A DNA stretch of 64,000 bases from assembly GCF_010389155.1 (NCBI RefSeq), contig NC_057769.1, positions 35,263,548 through 35,327,547 of the forward strand. The letters are read 5' to 3'. The translations under genes and the position numbers were made by a program. Within the stretch, counting starts at the first letter, position 1. Every line of letters starts with the position of its first letter. Source of the stretch: Erigeron canadensis. Taxonomy: Eukaryota; Streptophyta; Magnoliopsida; Asterales; Asteraceae. The notes below the pieces were generated by a model that saw only the letters and a list, made by a program, of their open reading frames with translations, ran no database searches and was not told where the DNA came from. This document shows positions 1-12,410 of this stretch, piece by piece.

Positions 1-1091
1 CGTTTCTCTTCATCCGTACTGGTGGGTAGATAATTACAGTTCTTGATCACCACATGCTTATATACCTTAAACTTTACAATGTGGCTTGATTTATTACATG
101 TAAGAGTAAATCACACAAATGGGTCCTGTTATTTGTCTGAAGTTTCAGTTTTCAAACCTAAGTTTACATGGATAGTCTGTACTTTGAAACTTGTACCATG
201 TTTAGTCCCTAAAATGGAGGCTTTGTGATGGGTAGCTGATGGCTAGTCAATCATGGGTGCACCTAAAGACTAAAATGTTGCTGTGAGTAGCTATTTTTGT
301 CATCATGACAAAGTATGTTCAGTTTTGTGAAACTTGGATACATGTCCATAAGTCAAATGGAAATTGGTTTCCATGAATATGTTCACAGTTTCAGTTAGTA
401 TCCATCATTCATCTATCACTTGTCAATTGCAGGACATATAGCGGCACCACTCATGTCACATATGTTTTGCAATTTCATGGGCCTTCCTACATTCTTTTCA
501 CGGAGGACAGGTAATGAAACAAGTTTTTTATAAACTCAATAGCCAAAGGTATCTAATTCAACCCATGTTCTTTTATATGAAACAGGTCGTGCTTCTTCTT
601 ATATATATAATATATCAATTTAATATAATAATAATAATAGTAAGTCAAACAGGCTGGTTGATTTGAAAAGTTCCCCTAAGTGTATTACCTCCTACTCTCT
701 TATCTCATTTTAAAGTTTGAATCATTATTGAAATACTTTCACTTCTATAAAAATCATGATTGACACACTAGTTAGTTTATAAAAAAAAAGTTGCAAATTC
801 TGGGTAAACAGTGGTTCATGTCAACAACTAGGAATTGCTTTTTAATGGCCTGATTAGCGACATTTAGCAGTAGCACCCACAGACCAGTATTAGAAAGGTC
901 AATTGTTCTTCCTATCAGATCATGTCCTTAAAAGTTTTCTTTGACCGGAAATTTCAGGGATGGTTAGTTTGGCATTCATTGTGGGGGCGGTTGGCTTCTT
1001 CTATCTTTTGTTTCCACTCACTTCTCCAGGCTTGTATAATGATAGAACAGATGATTGCAAATGCTGGCATAAATATTGTGATTGGAGTTAG
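1..1091 (+). CDS. RCE1: CAAX prenyl protease 2 (RCE1/FACE2), C-terminal part
   Basis: Only the last three exons are in the window: 1..21 (cut by the left edge), 433..510 and 958..1091, with the stop TAG at 1089-1091. They join in phase through GT-AG introns and read FLFIRTGHIAAPLMSHMFCN, FMGLPTFFSRRTG and then GMVSLAFIVGAVGFFYLLFP followed by a Cys/Trp-rich tail with DDCKCWHKYCDWS. The family is an ER-membrane intramembrane endoprotease that removes the last three residues from prenylated CAAX proteins. The HMFCNFMG block is the family's conserved His/Asn active-site region, and the YNDRTDDCKCW tail is typical of plant members. The N-terminal catalytic part lies to the left of the window. I infer a functional gene because no stop or frameshift interrupts the visible exons. 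Confidence 0.93.
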
Positions 1092-1798
1092 AGACTATGC
1101 CACCGCTTATTTGCAAATGTAACTATGTAAGCCCTTAAGACAATTTGTTCTGAGTTTATCAAATTGTTATTTTGGTTGCTTGATTTTGACATAGCTTATC
1201 AATCTCAGGTGTGTTGTACCTTCAACTAGACTCTCCAGGATATGAAACTATGAATCAGTTATAGTTTTCAAATATTCGAATACCTTTCCTGTAGGCTAGT
1301 AATATATTTGTTTGACACAAATGTTTTTGATCATTAAAATTTACATACTGTTTGGTTAAGCCACCTTTTCAACCACTCAATAGTCAATGCTATGAGCCGT
1401 ATTTGTTAGTTTGTTTTTTGGGTTCCCATGGTTCTTGGTTTGGGAATTTCTTAAACATGAACCAGAAACCAAAATCAAAATGAACAGAAAAATTGAATCA
1501 TGTTTGGTTTGAATTCTCTAATTTTATTTTTGAAATTTTTTTAATATTTCTTATTGGGTGAATAACAGAGGACTGAAGGATTATAAAGCAATGCATCATT
1601 GCAAAAGAAAGTTCAAAAGTCACATGATAGGCATAAAACCTAATTGTTAGAATAACACAAAAAGTTTTAGGAACAAAAAAGAAGAGCTAATTATTCCATA
1701 GCAAGTAATAAAAACTTCAACCTATTGAAATCAACCCAAATATACGTTTATAACAACTTCATTCCAAGTAACTACCGCCCCACCAGCAGCTGGTACAA
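1092..1798. other. Intergenic, no gene seen
   Basis: This stretch holds the probable 3' UTR of the CAAX protease followed by AT-rich DNA. I see no coding, RNA or repeat signature that I can support. Confidence 0.5.
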
Positions 1799-2400
1799 TT
1801 ACATGTTCCTATCCTTGTCATGTTGGATCTTTTCCAAGTGCGCATCTAGCGTAGGTTTTAACTCATTCATATAAATGTATGCCCCTACGATCGAATTGTA
1901 TGCTAGTTGTATGACACCGAAATCGAATTTGCTACTGGGGTCAATGACCAACACTAAAACAAGAGAGAGGGGTACAAGAAGTCCGCCGTAACATATTTTA
2001 AGAAAACCATGGCGCTTGTTCTCTTGTTGATAAGACCCCTCCAACCAAGATAACGGTCTTTCCAAAGAAGGAAACATAAAGCTGTGGTCACAAAGAATTC
2101 ATATGCAATCCTGGGTAGCTGGCCGTTGTGACGAACATTTTCTAAAACCACCACGAGAGAGAAAAAGGCGAGAATTAATGAAAAGACACCAATATATTTT
2201 AAGATGGTGTACATATTGATGACATTCTTCGTCAAGGGAATTTGCATGTAGTAGTTTGTAGAAATCAAAATCAGAGAGGTAAGCATAACAAAAACATTGC
2301 AACAATACACGTGATCATAGACAAAGCATCAATTTCAAAAGGAGATTGATGCGTTTTTTCTATGACATACACACGAAGTTGATATAGTTCACTGATGAAG
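1799..2400 (-). pseudogene. Decayed multi-pass membrane protein, family not recognised
   Basis: Three minus-strand reading frames lie end to end and continue one another only through frameshifts. The first starts at about 2400 with MGIFFISELYQLRV and ends at the hydrophobic run MITCIVAMFLLCLPL before a stop. The second runs through ILISTNYYMQIPL and the hydrophobic stretch KYIGVFSLILAFFSLVVVL. The third has GGLLVPLSLVLVLVIDPSSK and ends at EKIQHDKDRNM, with its stop at 1799-1801. Joined, they would make a small protein with about four membrane segments. The shifts fall near 2280 and 2040. No known family came to mind. It could instead be a recent lineage-specific gene with unrecognised introns. 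Confidence 0.4.
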
Positions 2401-2639
2401 AAAATACCCATGACGTACAGATAATCAAATTAGACGACGAGGCTGAAACGAAAAGTGAAAACATATCAGGTTCGGTTCATATAAAACAAATATTGAAGTA
2501 AGACAAAATAAAACAATTTTTTTCTCTTAACAAAAATCGTTGTGTATTCTAAAAAAAAAAGACTTTTGGAATAGATACATACTGTTGATTGGGAATGACA
2601 TCGGGAGGAGAGGAATATGGTGATGATGGTTCAGTTTTA

Positions 2640-2840
2640 AGGTAGGAGGGAGTGGGGGTCGAGTAGACTATCGGGTACCTCGAACCCGATCGGGTACACC
2701 GCCACAAGCTTCCGAGTAGCAATCGGGTACTTCGAATCGGGTAGTGAATCGGTTACTGAAGCCGATCATTGGGTTCAAAAGTGGAACGTTAAAACGCGTG
2801 GGTCCACCCCCTCAACGGCTAGTTGACCAGATTTTTTTTA
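2640..2840. repeat. GC-rich repetitive segment with repeated ATCGGGTA units
   Basis: This is a locally GC-rich patch in AT-rich DNA. The motif ATCGGGTA recurs several times (about 2668, 2690, 2720 and 2736) in both exact and varied form. It ends in CAACGGCTAGTTGACC. It looks like the edge of an old DNA transposon, but no terminal repeats or target duplication could be fixed. Confidence 0.3.
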
Positions 2841-2851
2841 AAATTAAAAAC

Positions 2852-3662
2852 TCTTTTACTTGTATATATATATAACATATATAATAAAAGAGCATCTTAA
2901 ATTCTAACATGAAAAAGCAAAAACCCTTAGATAGATTAGTCCAATGTTGATCTAACCATTGATTTTTTTTTTATGATGTCATTGCCCAAATATAGTTAAA
3001 TTATGTTAAACCCCTTAGTTAAATCACACATTAAAAAACATAATGCTATTATGTACGACTTTTCCAAATTTTGAATTGGTCCTATAAACCATCTAGGCAA
3101 ATTAATTACAAATTGACTACTTTGATTTTTTTTTTTTAAACATTCAAATAGAATATATTATTAAATTATTTTCTGCAAGTTAAATATATTAAGTTTAATT
3201 TTAAACAAGACATGTTAAGATTTAATGATATTGTTTTAACAATGTTATGTATCAAAATTTATTATCTACCAATAAATTTATACAATATCGTAATGTAACA
3301 AACATAGATTAGAATTTGAAGAATGATCATATTTTAATTATACTATTAAAGTAACTATTTTTTATAATTATAAATCGTAAGAATTATTTTCCATATATAA
3401 TAATGATCATATTTTAATTTATTAAGTTAAAGTTAAACATAAAATTTTCTTAAAAAAATATACGACAATATCATTTTCATTAAATGACTATAATTAAAAT
3501 TTGAATTTTATGAAAAGGTTTAGACTTTTCCAATTGTCAATTAAGGTTTATCCTTTATTAAAGATTTATAAACGTATATAAATGTCAATGTCAAGCTATA
3601 TAATATTAATATTTTGTTAGTTATATATGTTCATCTGCGTAATACGCGGGAAAGTAATCTAG
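2852..3662 (+). mobile_element. Candidate non-autonomous Helitron (CTAG-T 3' end)
   Basis: The right end reads GCGTAATACGCGGG, then AAAGTAATCTAG followed by T. GCGT-AAT-ACGC (3637-3647) can form a short hairpin a dozen bases before the terminal CTAG at 3659-3662. That arrangement (hairpin, spacer, CTRR, insertion before T) is the 3' hallmark of Helitrons. The left end is placed at a TC dinucleotide near 2852, ahead of a TATA-rich tract, but this is uncertain. The interior is AT-rich and codes for nothing. Confidence 0.5.
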
Positions 3663-4959
3663 TATATATACTAAACCATCTTCAATATATACATAAAACA
3701 CATATATTTCTCTCTATTCACCTAAATAATCACTTTAGTTTATTTTTTTTATGTGTTATGTAATGTTTATTTAACTTTTAAATAAATGTTTTAAGTTAGT
3801 AATATATTTGTGTGTGTTTAAAATAAATGAAAAAGAAAATAAAATTGGGTAAAAATTGGGTATGTATTGCTAGTGATTTGGGTAAAAATTAGATAGAATT
3901 GGGTAGTTGTGAGTTGAAAGGTTTTGATTGAAAGATGATTTGGGTAGATTTGGGTATGAAACTTGTACTCCCTCCACTCTATTGGCAACGTACACATGTG
4001 CTGGCCACCCATTCCCATTTCAACTGTTGAATCCGACTCCATCATCATCAATACAAAAAATAAATAAATAAATAAAATTCCGATCAATATATAGCTTTTG
4101 ATGATTCTAAAACTAGCTTCTCCTAGCTAGGCTCCTCCTTTTCTTATATAACCTAGCAAAATTATACAAATGATAGAGATTTTGTTTGTATATTTATACT
4201 TACCAAAAATATTAAGATCTCGGTGTAAATATACTACTACGTATAAAATACAAATGATCTAATAGAAACCAACTTAACGTACAAAATACGATAAAATATT
4301 TTGTATCATTATATTCGTTCTTTTCGTATATCGTATCTTATACTCTATAACATAAAAATGACACAAATTTACTTAGTTGACACATAAAAAATGTTGATTT
4401 AAATTTTTTTTTTTAAAAACATCTAAAGATATGACATATATTTTTCTTTGATATGTGGGCGACTTCCTTGTCTCATAGGATAGGTTTACTCAATATTGCA
4501 GCCAAATGTTAGAACGACGGGTACAATTTATACCGTTCGTTTCATTTTTTCTACATTCGGGAAATTTGAACACACTTTCACGTATTTCTAGTCACTGTAG
4601 ATAATATTAGAACATAACTTTCCATACATCTTTATATAAAAAATATTTTTTAATACTTTTATTTACTTAATAATAATGATGATGGAGTAGAGTGACTAGT
4701 AATAACAAAACTAGTAATAAAAGGGTGTTTAGTACTGCATTTACAAACTAAATTTTAAGTTTTAAATAAAAATGTGTGTATGTTTTTCTTCAAAATTGTG
4801 TTTTTATAAGTAATAATCATTTTTTTAACCAAATATTTTCTTAAATTATTTGTCTTTATATATGTAATAAAACAATAATTACTTTAAATTATATTTATCT
4901 ATATCTATATTTTCTTATAAAGAAAAAATTCATTTTTATTTTAGGTAATTCTACCTTTG
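3663..4959. other. AT-rich intergenic DNA, no gene seen
   Basis: The stretch contains short GGGTAAAAATTGGG-type repeats around 3845-3960 and otherwise AT-rich DNA. No coding signal is evident on either strand. Confidence 0.4.
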
Positions 4960-5195
4960 AATTATCATAATTGCCTTGACTTTTTATTTTTTAACCTTTA
5001 ATGAATTAATTTACACTCTAAACCTTTATTTTAATAATTAATATTTTAAGCTTTTATATTTTAAAAATTTTCTACTATCACAATTAAATCAACCTACACC
5101 ACTTGACACCGTCATGACAATATATAGTACAATCATCGACACCGCTAGACCGTCTTCCCTACCCCTGTCGCTGTATTACACGGATACCATGCTCG
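4960..5195 (+). mobile_element. Degenerate Helitron-like element, TACCATGCTCG end
   Basis: The last 150 bp match other copies in the window: the motif CACCACTTGACACCGTC, then a CTGTCGCTGTATTACACGG block, then the terminal ACCATGCTCG followed by T. Related copies lie at 24742, 54675, 57481 and 60131. The terminal CTCG looks like a mutated CTAG. The 5' end is not clear. Confidence 0.45.
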
Positions 5196-5457
5196 TAACT
5201 TTAAACGCCGTTTAAGGTGTGTTTGGTAATAAGAAATATTGTTAACAAAATAAACTAGTAAAAAAAGGGGGGGAGGAAGGAAGGAAGGAAAACGATAGAG
5301 CTGGAGATTCCCCCCCTATCTTTTATTTTATCCAAACAACTTCCTCTTTTAACCCCCATTTCTCAATTCCTTGCCTTCTTGATTCATCAATCAATCACTC
5401 AATTCTGAAAAAACATATCATTTTCTCAAACAATCACAATAAATTAAAATAATAATA

Positions 5458-8173
5458 ATGTCAATCATGTACAGTGGCGGCTGTTCCGTTCCGTCATTCT
5501 CTTCAATCTCTGTTTCCAATTCATCTCGTCAACGCCTTCCTAATCGCATCATCTGCTGTACTATTTCTTCTCTTCTCTAGTTCTCTTCTTTATATATATA
5601 TATATATATATACACAGTACATAATTTATTGTTAATTATTATTAAGTTTATATATATAGTTGTGACTTGTGATGAAAGAAACATTTTGTGAAATTATTAT
5701 AATTGAATGTGATACTCGTACATACTTACGGTTGGAGATATGTATATATAATTGAGCAGCAGCAGGAGCAAGTGTTGCGGAACGAAAAGCGGTGAATACG
5801 TCTGAACCACTGTTGCTGAATGCGGTTAGAGGTAAAGATGTCGAAAGACCTCCTGTTTGGCTTATGCGACAAGCTGGCAGGTACATGAAGGCAAGCTCTA
5901 CTCCCCCACCACATTTCCCCTTATAATTGTCAGCACAAACGAATGTAGTTTCGTATGTCGTAACAAATATTGTTATTGTACGTCGTCTTTGACATCCTGT
6001 AACATTTAGTAGAAATGAGTTTTTGGATAGCAAGTTTTGAAAGCTTGATAGTTACAAAAAAGTACAACTTTTTCCCCAATGAATACACTAGTCGAAAGTA
6101 GAATACATTACTATGTATTTTGAGATTGGACAAGTAAATTTTAAGTTCAATTTAGGGTCTTATTCTTGAATTTCTCGTTGCAGAGTTATCAAACCTTGTG
6201 TGAGAAGCATCCGTCCTTTCGTGAAAGGTCTGAGAACGTTGATCTTGTTGTAGAGATTTCTTTACAGCCCTGGAAAGTATTCAAGCCTGATGGGGTAAGA
6301 CGATCATCAAATATGTTATATTTTTTGTAATAAAGCGAATGTTGTTGCTGCATTATGTGGTATTAATCATGTTTGCAGGTTATTTTGTTTTCAGACATTC
6401 TTACACCTCTACCGGGAATGAATATACCCTTTGACATTGTCAAAGGTAAGGGTCCCATAATATTTGATCCTGTGAGCTCGGCTGCTGATGTTGATAAAGT
6501 GACGGAATTCACTCCTGAAGAATGGGTTCCATATGTTGGGGAGGCTCTCACAATTTTGAGAAAAGAGGTATTGTTTTTGTATGCCCTAATTCAATTCTGG
6601 TAGCATTAGTTTGTACTTTTGTAAGGAAAAAAGTGATGTATGTCAATCCTGGTACGACCCTGTGTGACCTATATAAAATCTATATGTATTTAAAAAAGAT
6701 ATCTACAAGGGAGCTAAGATCAGGGTGACATCGGGTCATCTGGAGTTGGGTAAGCTCCTCAGGTTAGGTAGTTTTGCTTTTTTTTTCTAACCGAAAGTTC
6801 TAACCCAAAGTGTTCATTCTTTTGAAATTATGTAGTAGAAATCTAAATATTTTGAATCACCCGTATAAACTTTGCCAAATTTATCATCTGTAGCTATGAT
6901 GTAATTTTATAAACTTAGCCATGCGATTTGGCCGTTTTGGCCACCTCTAGTTATGATATAAGATTTATAATATGGTTACTGTTATCTATGACTGGTAACC
7001 AGGTAAATAATGAAGCTGCAGTCCTTGGTTTTGTTGGAGCTCCATTTACCCTTGCATCATATGTTGTTGAAGGTGGATCATCAAAGCACTTCTCCAAAAT
7101 AAAGAGGCTAGCTTTCTCACAGCCGAAGGTAAGTCATTACATTTTCTATAGGAATCTTTTTATTTCCTGACGGTATATCTTTGTACCATGAATGGTCTTG
7201 GAATCACAAATTAGTATGAAATGTTACAAGTCACTAGCATTGTCAAAACTGATAATCATGGTTATAATGTAATTATTCTCATTCTGTATGTTTTAACGTG
7301 TTTATGGGTAATCAATTTGGGTTAGTTATTTAAATAAGGGCGCATTAGCTAGTATGGACAAATAGCATGAAAACCATCCAAAGTGTATTCAAGAGGCAAA
7401 AAAGCTCTTTTTATCTTTCAGTTTGCAACTTAAATATTTATTTTGTAATATAGTTTCTATATAGAATAATTCAATTGACAGATTAATTATATGTAGAACT
7501 TAAGAAAAGAAAGAGAAAAGTGCCTATGGGACAACCCAATTTGACTCATTTTGACATGTACTAAAAAGTTACCCATTTTGACAAGAATTGATTGTTGACC
7601 CATTACTCAGCCCGTTCATAAATGGGGCATTCATGTAGCTTTTTAATCCCATTGTAGGTTCTCCATGCATTGCTTCAAAAATTCACAACCTCAATGGCCA
7701 AGTACATTCAATACCAAGCTGACAATGGTGCACAAGCAGTTCAAATTTTTGACTCATGGGCAACTGAGCTCAGCCCAGCTGATTTTGAAGAGTTTAGTCT
7801 CCCTTACTTAAAGCAGATTGTGGACACAGTAAAACAAACTCACCCGAATCTCCCATTGATACTTTATGCAAGTGGGTCAGGTGGGTTGCTTGAGAGGCTA
7901 CCATTGACTGGGGTTGATGTGGTGAGCTTGGATTGGACCGTGGATATGGCTGAAGGCAGGAAGCGTTTGGGGACTGATATAGCCGTCCAGGGGAATGTGG
8001 ACCCAGGCGTGCTATTTGGATCAAAAGATTTCATCACCAATAGGATAAATGATACCGTGAAGAAAGCAGGAAAAGGTAAGCACATTCTTAATCTTGGTCA
8101 TGGTATCGTTGTAGGTACTCCAGAAGAAAATGTTGCTCATTTTTTTGAGGTTGCCAAAGGACTTAGGTACTAA
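5458..8173 (+). CDS. HEME1: Uroporphyrinogen decarboxylase, chloroplast (HEME1 type)
   Basis: This enzyme decarboxylates the four acetate side chains of uroporphyrinogen III to give coproporphyrinogen III, a step shared by heme and chlorophyll synthesis in plastids. Exons: 5458..5557, 5757..5890, 6184..6294, 6379..6567, 7003..7128 and 7658..8173. They give 391 residues, normal for the plant family. Residues 1 to about 35 are Ser/Arg-rich and ICSAAG looks like a transit-peptide junction. RQAGRYM (71-77), FSDILTP (119-125, with the catalytic Asp) and LNLGHG near residue 368 are family signatures. The first donor (GT at 5558) and acceptor (AG at 5755) were chosen because they keep phase; an acceptor 3 bp downstream also would. 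Intron 2 has a GC donor (AAG then GCAAGC at 5891). All other exons join exactly in the family order. Confidence 0.95.
5591..5612. repeat. (TA)n microsatellite
   Basis: About eleven TA units lie inside UROD intron 1, just after the first exon. Confidence 0.8.
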
Positions 8174-8490
8174 AAACAGAGTGTTTTGTGTAGAAGACTA
8201 AAATTCATTGTATAACTCTACTTGTATGTTTTAGTTTTGGGTCTCCCACGAAGTTATAATATCTGTCAAATTTTCAACTAGTTATCGAAGCCTAGATGTG
8301 AAGTGTTCGATATTCCAAAACATTACAAAGGCATGTATGTCTCACCACCATACAATACGAAAAAATTCAAGATGATATTAAGCATTCCCATTTTTATGTT
8401 AAACTTTTATGATTATTCCCATGTGTTTGTTGATCAGCACATTAAGGCAAAGGGAAATGTATCTAATATTTCTTCTTAATCTTTACATAA

Positions 8491-8562
8491 CGATATAACA
8501 GCACCACCTGTGTGTCACAATGCTCTGGAAAGTCATGGGCCTTCATAAGGAAGAGGTAAATA
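8491..8562 (+). pseudogene. Decayed copy of an RCE1 exon
   Basis: The segment aligns by eye with the RCE1 exon at 433-510 and its flank. Shared blocks, in order, are GCACCAC, GTCACA, TCATGGGCCTTC, and an AGGTAA splice-donor-like end followed by AAAC. A gap of about a dozen bases separates the last two blocks. The reading frame is broken. It lies 320 bp past the UROD stop, 7.5 kb from the functional exon and in the same orientation, which suggests an old local duplication. Confidence 0.5.
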
Positions 8563-8911
8563 AACAGATTCTCAGTTGATTCTTGGCCCAAGTGAAATTA
8601 AATTTGACTATATAAAATGTATTGAATCAATATGTACACATACAAACAGTCAAACCTGTCCTAGTTGACCTATGGTCTGGTTTGTTCGGTTGAGACCAAA
8701 CCAGATACTGATTCAGGTCACTAAAGTGAAAACCTGAAGATTGATTTCATGTTTTAAAATCACCTTGGGCAATTTGTTTTTTTTTTTTTTTTTTTTTCTT
8801 TCAACCAAATATTTTACACGCGGACAATACAACATACAAGTATTCTACTATTCTTTATCCCAAACAACTTCTATCGTGCGGAATATACGTGTGTATGTGT
8901 ATTTACATCAC

Positions 8912-11900
8912 TTAGAAGGGGTTATTAGAGTTAGTGAGCTCCTCTTTTTCAAGATTTTGGTACTTGTATAGCCATGAGCATACCAGAAAATATCCGAAGT
9001 TGATCAACCCAACAATAGTGAACGCCCAATATACATTATCCATTCTCCCATCATTAATACCATCAGGCAACCATCCTGTTGTATTGCGTATGAAATCAAC
9101 CACCGCACTACTCAAATAAAACGCTATCCCAATAAGCATCGACACCATTGCAGCTGCTGTGCTCTTTAGTGACTTTGGAAACTCTTGGTAATATAATGAC
9201 ACTTGACCGGGGAACATAAAAGCTTCGCCAACACCTACAACTACTAATTGTGGAACCATCCAAAATGCTGACATTGGCACAACTGAGTTGCCACTAAGGT
9301 TGTGAGTTCTAGCCGTTGAGAGCCGTTTTGACTCAACCAGGGCCGAGATGGCCATGCTTGCAACGGTGAGAGCATGACCGACTCCTATTCGTCTTAGAGG
9401 TGTGGGTAAAGTGCCAGTTAGTTTTTGGAATGTGGGAAGAAGGAAGCGGTCGATTATGGCTAGAGAAAGGGAAGTGGAGATCATAACGAAGACCATCATA
9501 GTCCCGGCTGATAATTGGAAGTGTGGTCCCATATGGCGGTCCATGGCTAGAGCTTGGAGGACAATTAGGCTCATTTGGCAAGCTATAGGGGTGTGCAAGA
9601 GTATACCAGTTGTCCAAATGGGAGAAATTCGGATAATGGATTTAAGATCTTCTACTTGTTGCAATGTGCATAGATTCCATGGTTTCTTGATTGAGCCATC
9701 TGAGTTGGTGTCACCTTCTGTCACTAGAGCTGCATGATTCAGGAACCTGCATCATTTCATCTTAGTTAACGGCGTTCGCTCACACATCTTTTGTGTGCAG
9801 GTAAAGCATTTGAATATACTTTTATGATAAGATAACATGATATAAATTGCAACATCTTTGGTTTTGAAACAGAACAAGCTAAATCAAACAAACAAAATTT
9901 ACATATTCACAAAGTGGACCAGCCTAAAACCGGTCCACTTGACCCAAGCTAATGGTATGACTTATGAGTAAGATTTGGGTTTTTGTTTTGGGTTTCTTTG
10001 GTTGATAAGATTTGGCCCACCCGTGTTGCAAATGGAAAGACTAAAGAGAATGCCACATTCACTGCTTCACACTCATTGAAACATGTAATGATTGTGATGT
10101 GCGTTTCTAATCATTCTTACTTTGCTTCAGTACCAAGTATATATTGCTAATCATTTAAGGTTGAACCTATAAGGATATGATAAATCTTCTTGTATTATTC
10201 TAAAGGACAAATTGTAAAATCTTAGCGTTTGGAAATATATCAAACCATAGTAAAAAAATATAGTATGTATCCAATTTTAAATGGATATGTATCCAACTTT
10301 TGACTGTTCTATGCACCCGGATACACTTGATGTCAATATAGGTTGTCACGTACTCACGTCTAGTTTCACGCCATAAAGCTTAGAAGGTTTTGTTAGTCGG
10401 ATTCGGATACATGGAAAAGTAATTTTAAAAACTGGATACACAATAAACTCATTTAAACGTTCAATATGGAAAAGTATTGTTTTTAAGCTAATAGTTTAAC
10501 TAACTCAAATTCAACCCCCACCCCCCTAATTAAAACCCAAACCCCAGAAATCACTCTTTCTTAACACTACTGTATATATAGTTTCTCTATATCTTCATGA
10601 TCATATATGCACATAGTAGGTGCCCCACATGTGACATGTACCTACATCTCAATCAGTCTTTCCTTGGTTGGTCAGTTCGATCAACTTGATATTTCTTTAT
10701 TAATATTCCTACAATCCTACTAAAAATAACTACAACTATATATATGTTAATTCGTTGAATGATTTAATAACTGGTTAACAAAACATGTGTTTTTTGGCTC
10801 CATCCGGAAATGTTTACTTTTCTTATCACATTATATTAATTAGCACGGATAATGACTAAAAGATACTTTTCAACGAATGATAAACTTTGATAATTTTTAA
10901 GTTCTATATATCGTTTGCGTACGTACATATTTTGCTATCATAGCTAACACTTTATAAATTTGATTTATTTTATTATAAATTTGGGACTAACATAAACCAT
11001 TTTGCAATGTAGAAAATGTAATTTGCTTTGAAGATACTTACTTGAAGCTGTTTGTTGGAGTTACTCCCATAAACTTTGTTTCTCCAAGCTCTGGCTTTTG
11101 ACAATAATCTTCACTCTTTAATGACAAAGAAACTTTCCTTTTCCGGAAAGCTGCCACTAAAACACAAGCCAGCCCGGTAAACGGGCTGCCTTGTGGCTTT
11201 AGTAGTCTATAATAACGTCTACCCAACATAAAAACGGCTAACCCAACAAGGTTAGCCGCGACACTTAAAGAGTATCCTAACACCCAACTCACGTTGTCTT
11301 CGATATAAACTATCCCCACAACACTAACTAGTGTCCCAATGTACATGGTACAAAAGAACCAATTAAAGAAAACCCCTTGGTGCTTTGGGTTGTCAAATTG
11401 ATCCGCACCCATTGTAGCTAACGTGAACCGTGTGCCCGCCACCCCAATACAAGGAAGAGCCAGACTCGTGTACAAGATCGCGAGTTGAGCTTTTGATGGG
11501 CCAATGCAAAGGCCCGACCCATTATGATCACATGGTGTGGGCCTTAATGAATTGAGCATTGAAGTTGAGGTTAGTAGTAGTATGCCCAATAAAGATACAA
11601 ATGAAGAAATCAAAATGACTAAATATGACCCAAAAAATGAATCAGCTAGTATGGCCCCTATAATTGGGAACAAGGTCATGCAACCATTGACAATGGTTGC
11701 AATTTGAGCAGCATCGATGTTTTTCACGTTAAACTCGTTGATTAGATACACGATAAGATTGCTCGTCCATCCTCCCGCGGCTATTGTCAAACACCCCATA
11801 GTTGCTAGATTTCAAACAAAAGCAAAGGTATTTAGTTTTGTTAATGATAGCTCTAAAGAATACAATTAAATTCGTTAGGACATGTATATAAGTGTTGTAT

Positions 11901-12008
11901 TATATATCAAACATAACAAAAAGGGCCAAACAACATACCTATGAGGAAAGGAAAGGTGATCCAGCCACCTTTGGTGGATGCACTAGTTGGTTGTAGTCCT
12001 GCATCCAT
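8912..12008 (-). CDS. NRT1/PTR family (NPF) transporter, NPF2/NAXT-like
   Basis: Three exons on the minus strand (12008..11939, 11804..11042, 9746..8912) join in phase to give 555 residues, the usual NPF length. NPF proteins are 12-helix MFS carriers of nitrate, peptides, hormones or glucosinolates, usually at the plasma membrane. The start is MDAGLQPTS, followed by KGGWITFPFLIATMGCLTIA. Typical blocks follow: EFNVKNIDAAQI, VNGCMTLFPIIGAILADSFF, ATMGADQFDNPK, FNWFFCTMYIG, MSAFWMVPQLVVVGVGEAF, YYQEFPKSLKSTA. The ExxER motif that most NPF members carry in helix 1 is absent; the place reads AAGGWTSNLIVYLI. NAXT-type NPF2 proteins look similar, so I place it there. Substrate and direction of transport cannot be read from the sequence. 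Intron 2 is 1295 bp. Confidence 0.93.
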
Positions 12009-12097
12009 TGTTTTTGCAAGTTATTATTTTCTCAAACTTCTAATGATTTAAGATATTAGAAAGAGTGTGTGTGGGACAATGAGTCTATACTATGAGT

Positions 12098-12109
12098 TAT
12101 ATATATATA
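12098..12109 (-). promoter_or_regulatory. TATA box of the NPF gene
   Basis: A TATATATATA run lies about 90 bp upstream of the NPF start codon on the minus strand, a plausible TATA position for a leader of about 60 nt. This is inference from position only. Confidence 0.45.
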
Positions 12110-12410
12110 CTTATACATATATCCAACCATTGACTAATTGATGTGAGGTAGGGCCTATGCAATGAATATTTTGGTATGGGCTTGTTTGTTATATTAGAAG
12201 ACTATAAACAATAAGTGAATGATTAAGGGGGTGTTTAGTTGTTAGCCAAACTTCATGATATATAATACAAATCATATAAACATATAATAATAATTAAAAT
12301 TTACGATTACGATTATGATTATGATTCTGAAACAATGAGTAAACTGATTCAGAAAAAGAGTTTAGTAGGTGGGTGTGGATTAGTTTTCTAGCAAGTCATT
12401 TATAAAAAAA

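Noticed and set aside
43..228. Open frame of 61 codons at the left edge
   Set aside because: It lies inside the RCE1 intron, has no family features, and the neighbouring exons already explain the region.
5278..5290. GGAA repeats as a regulatory array
   Set aside because: Only three or four units; a simple microsatellite is sufficient.
7794..8085. Antisense frames in the last UROD exon
   Set aside because: The plus-strand UROD reading is certain; these are shadow frames.
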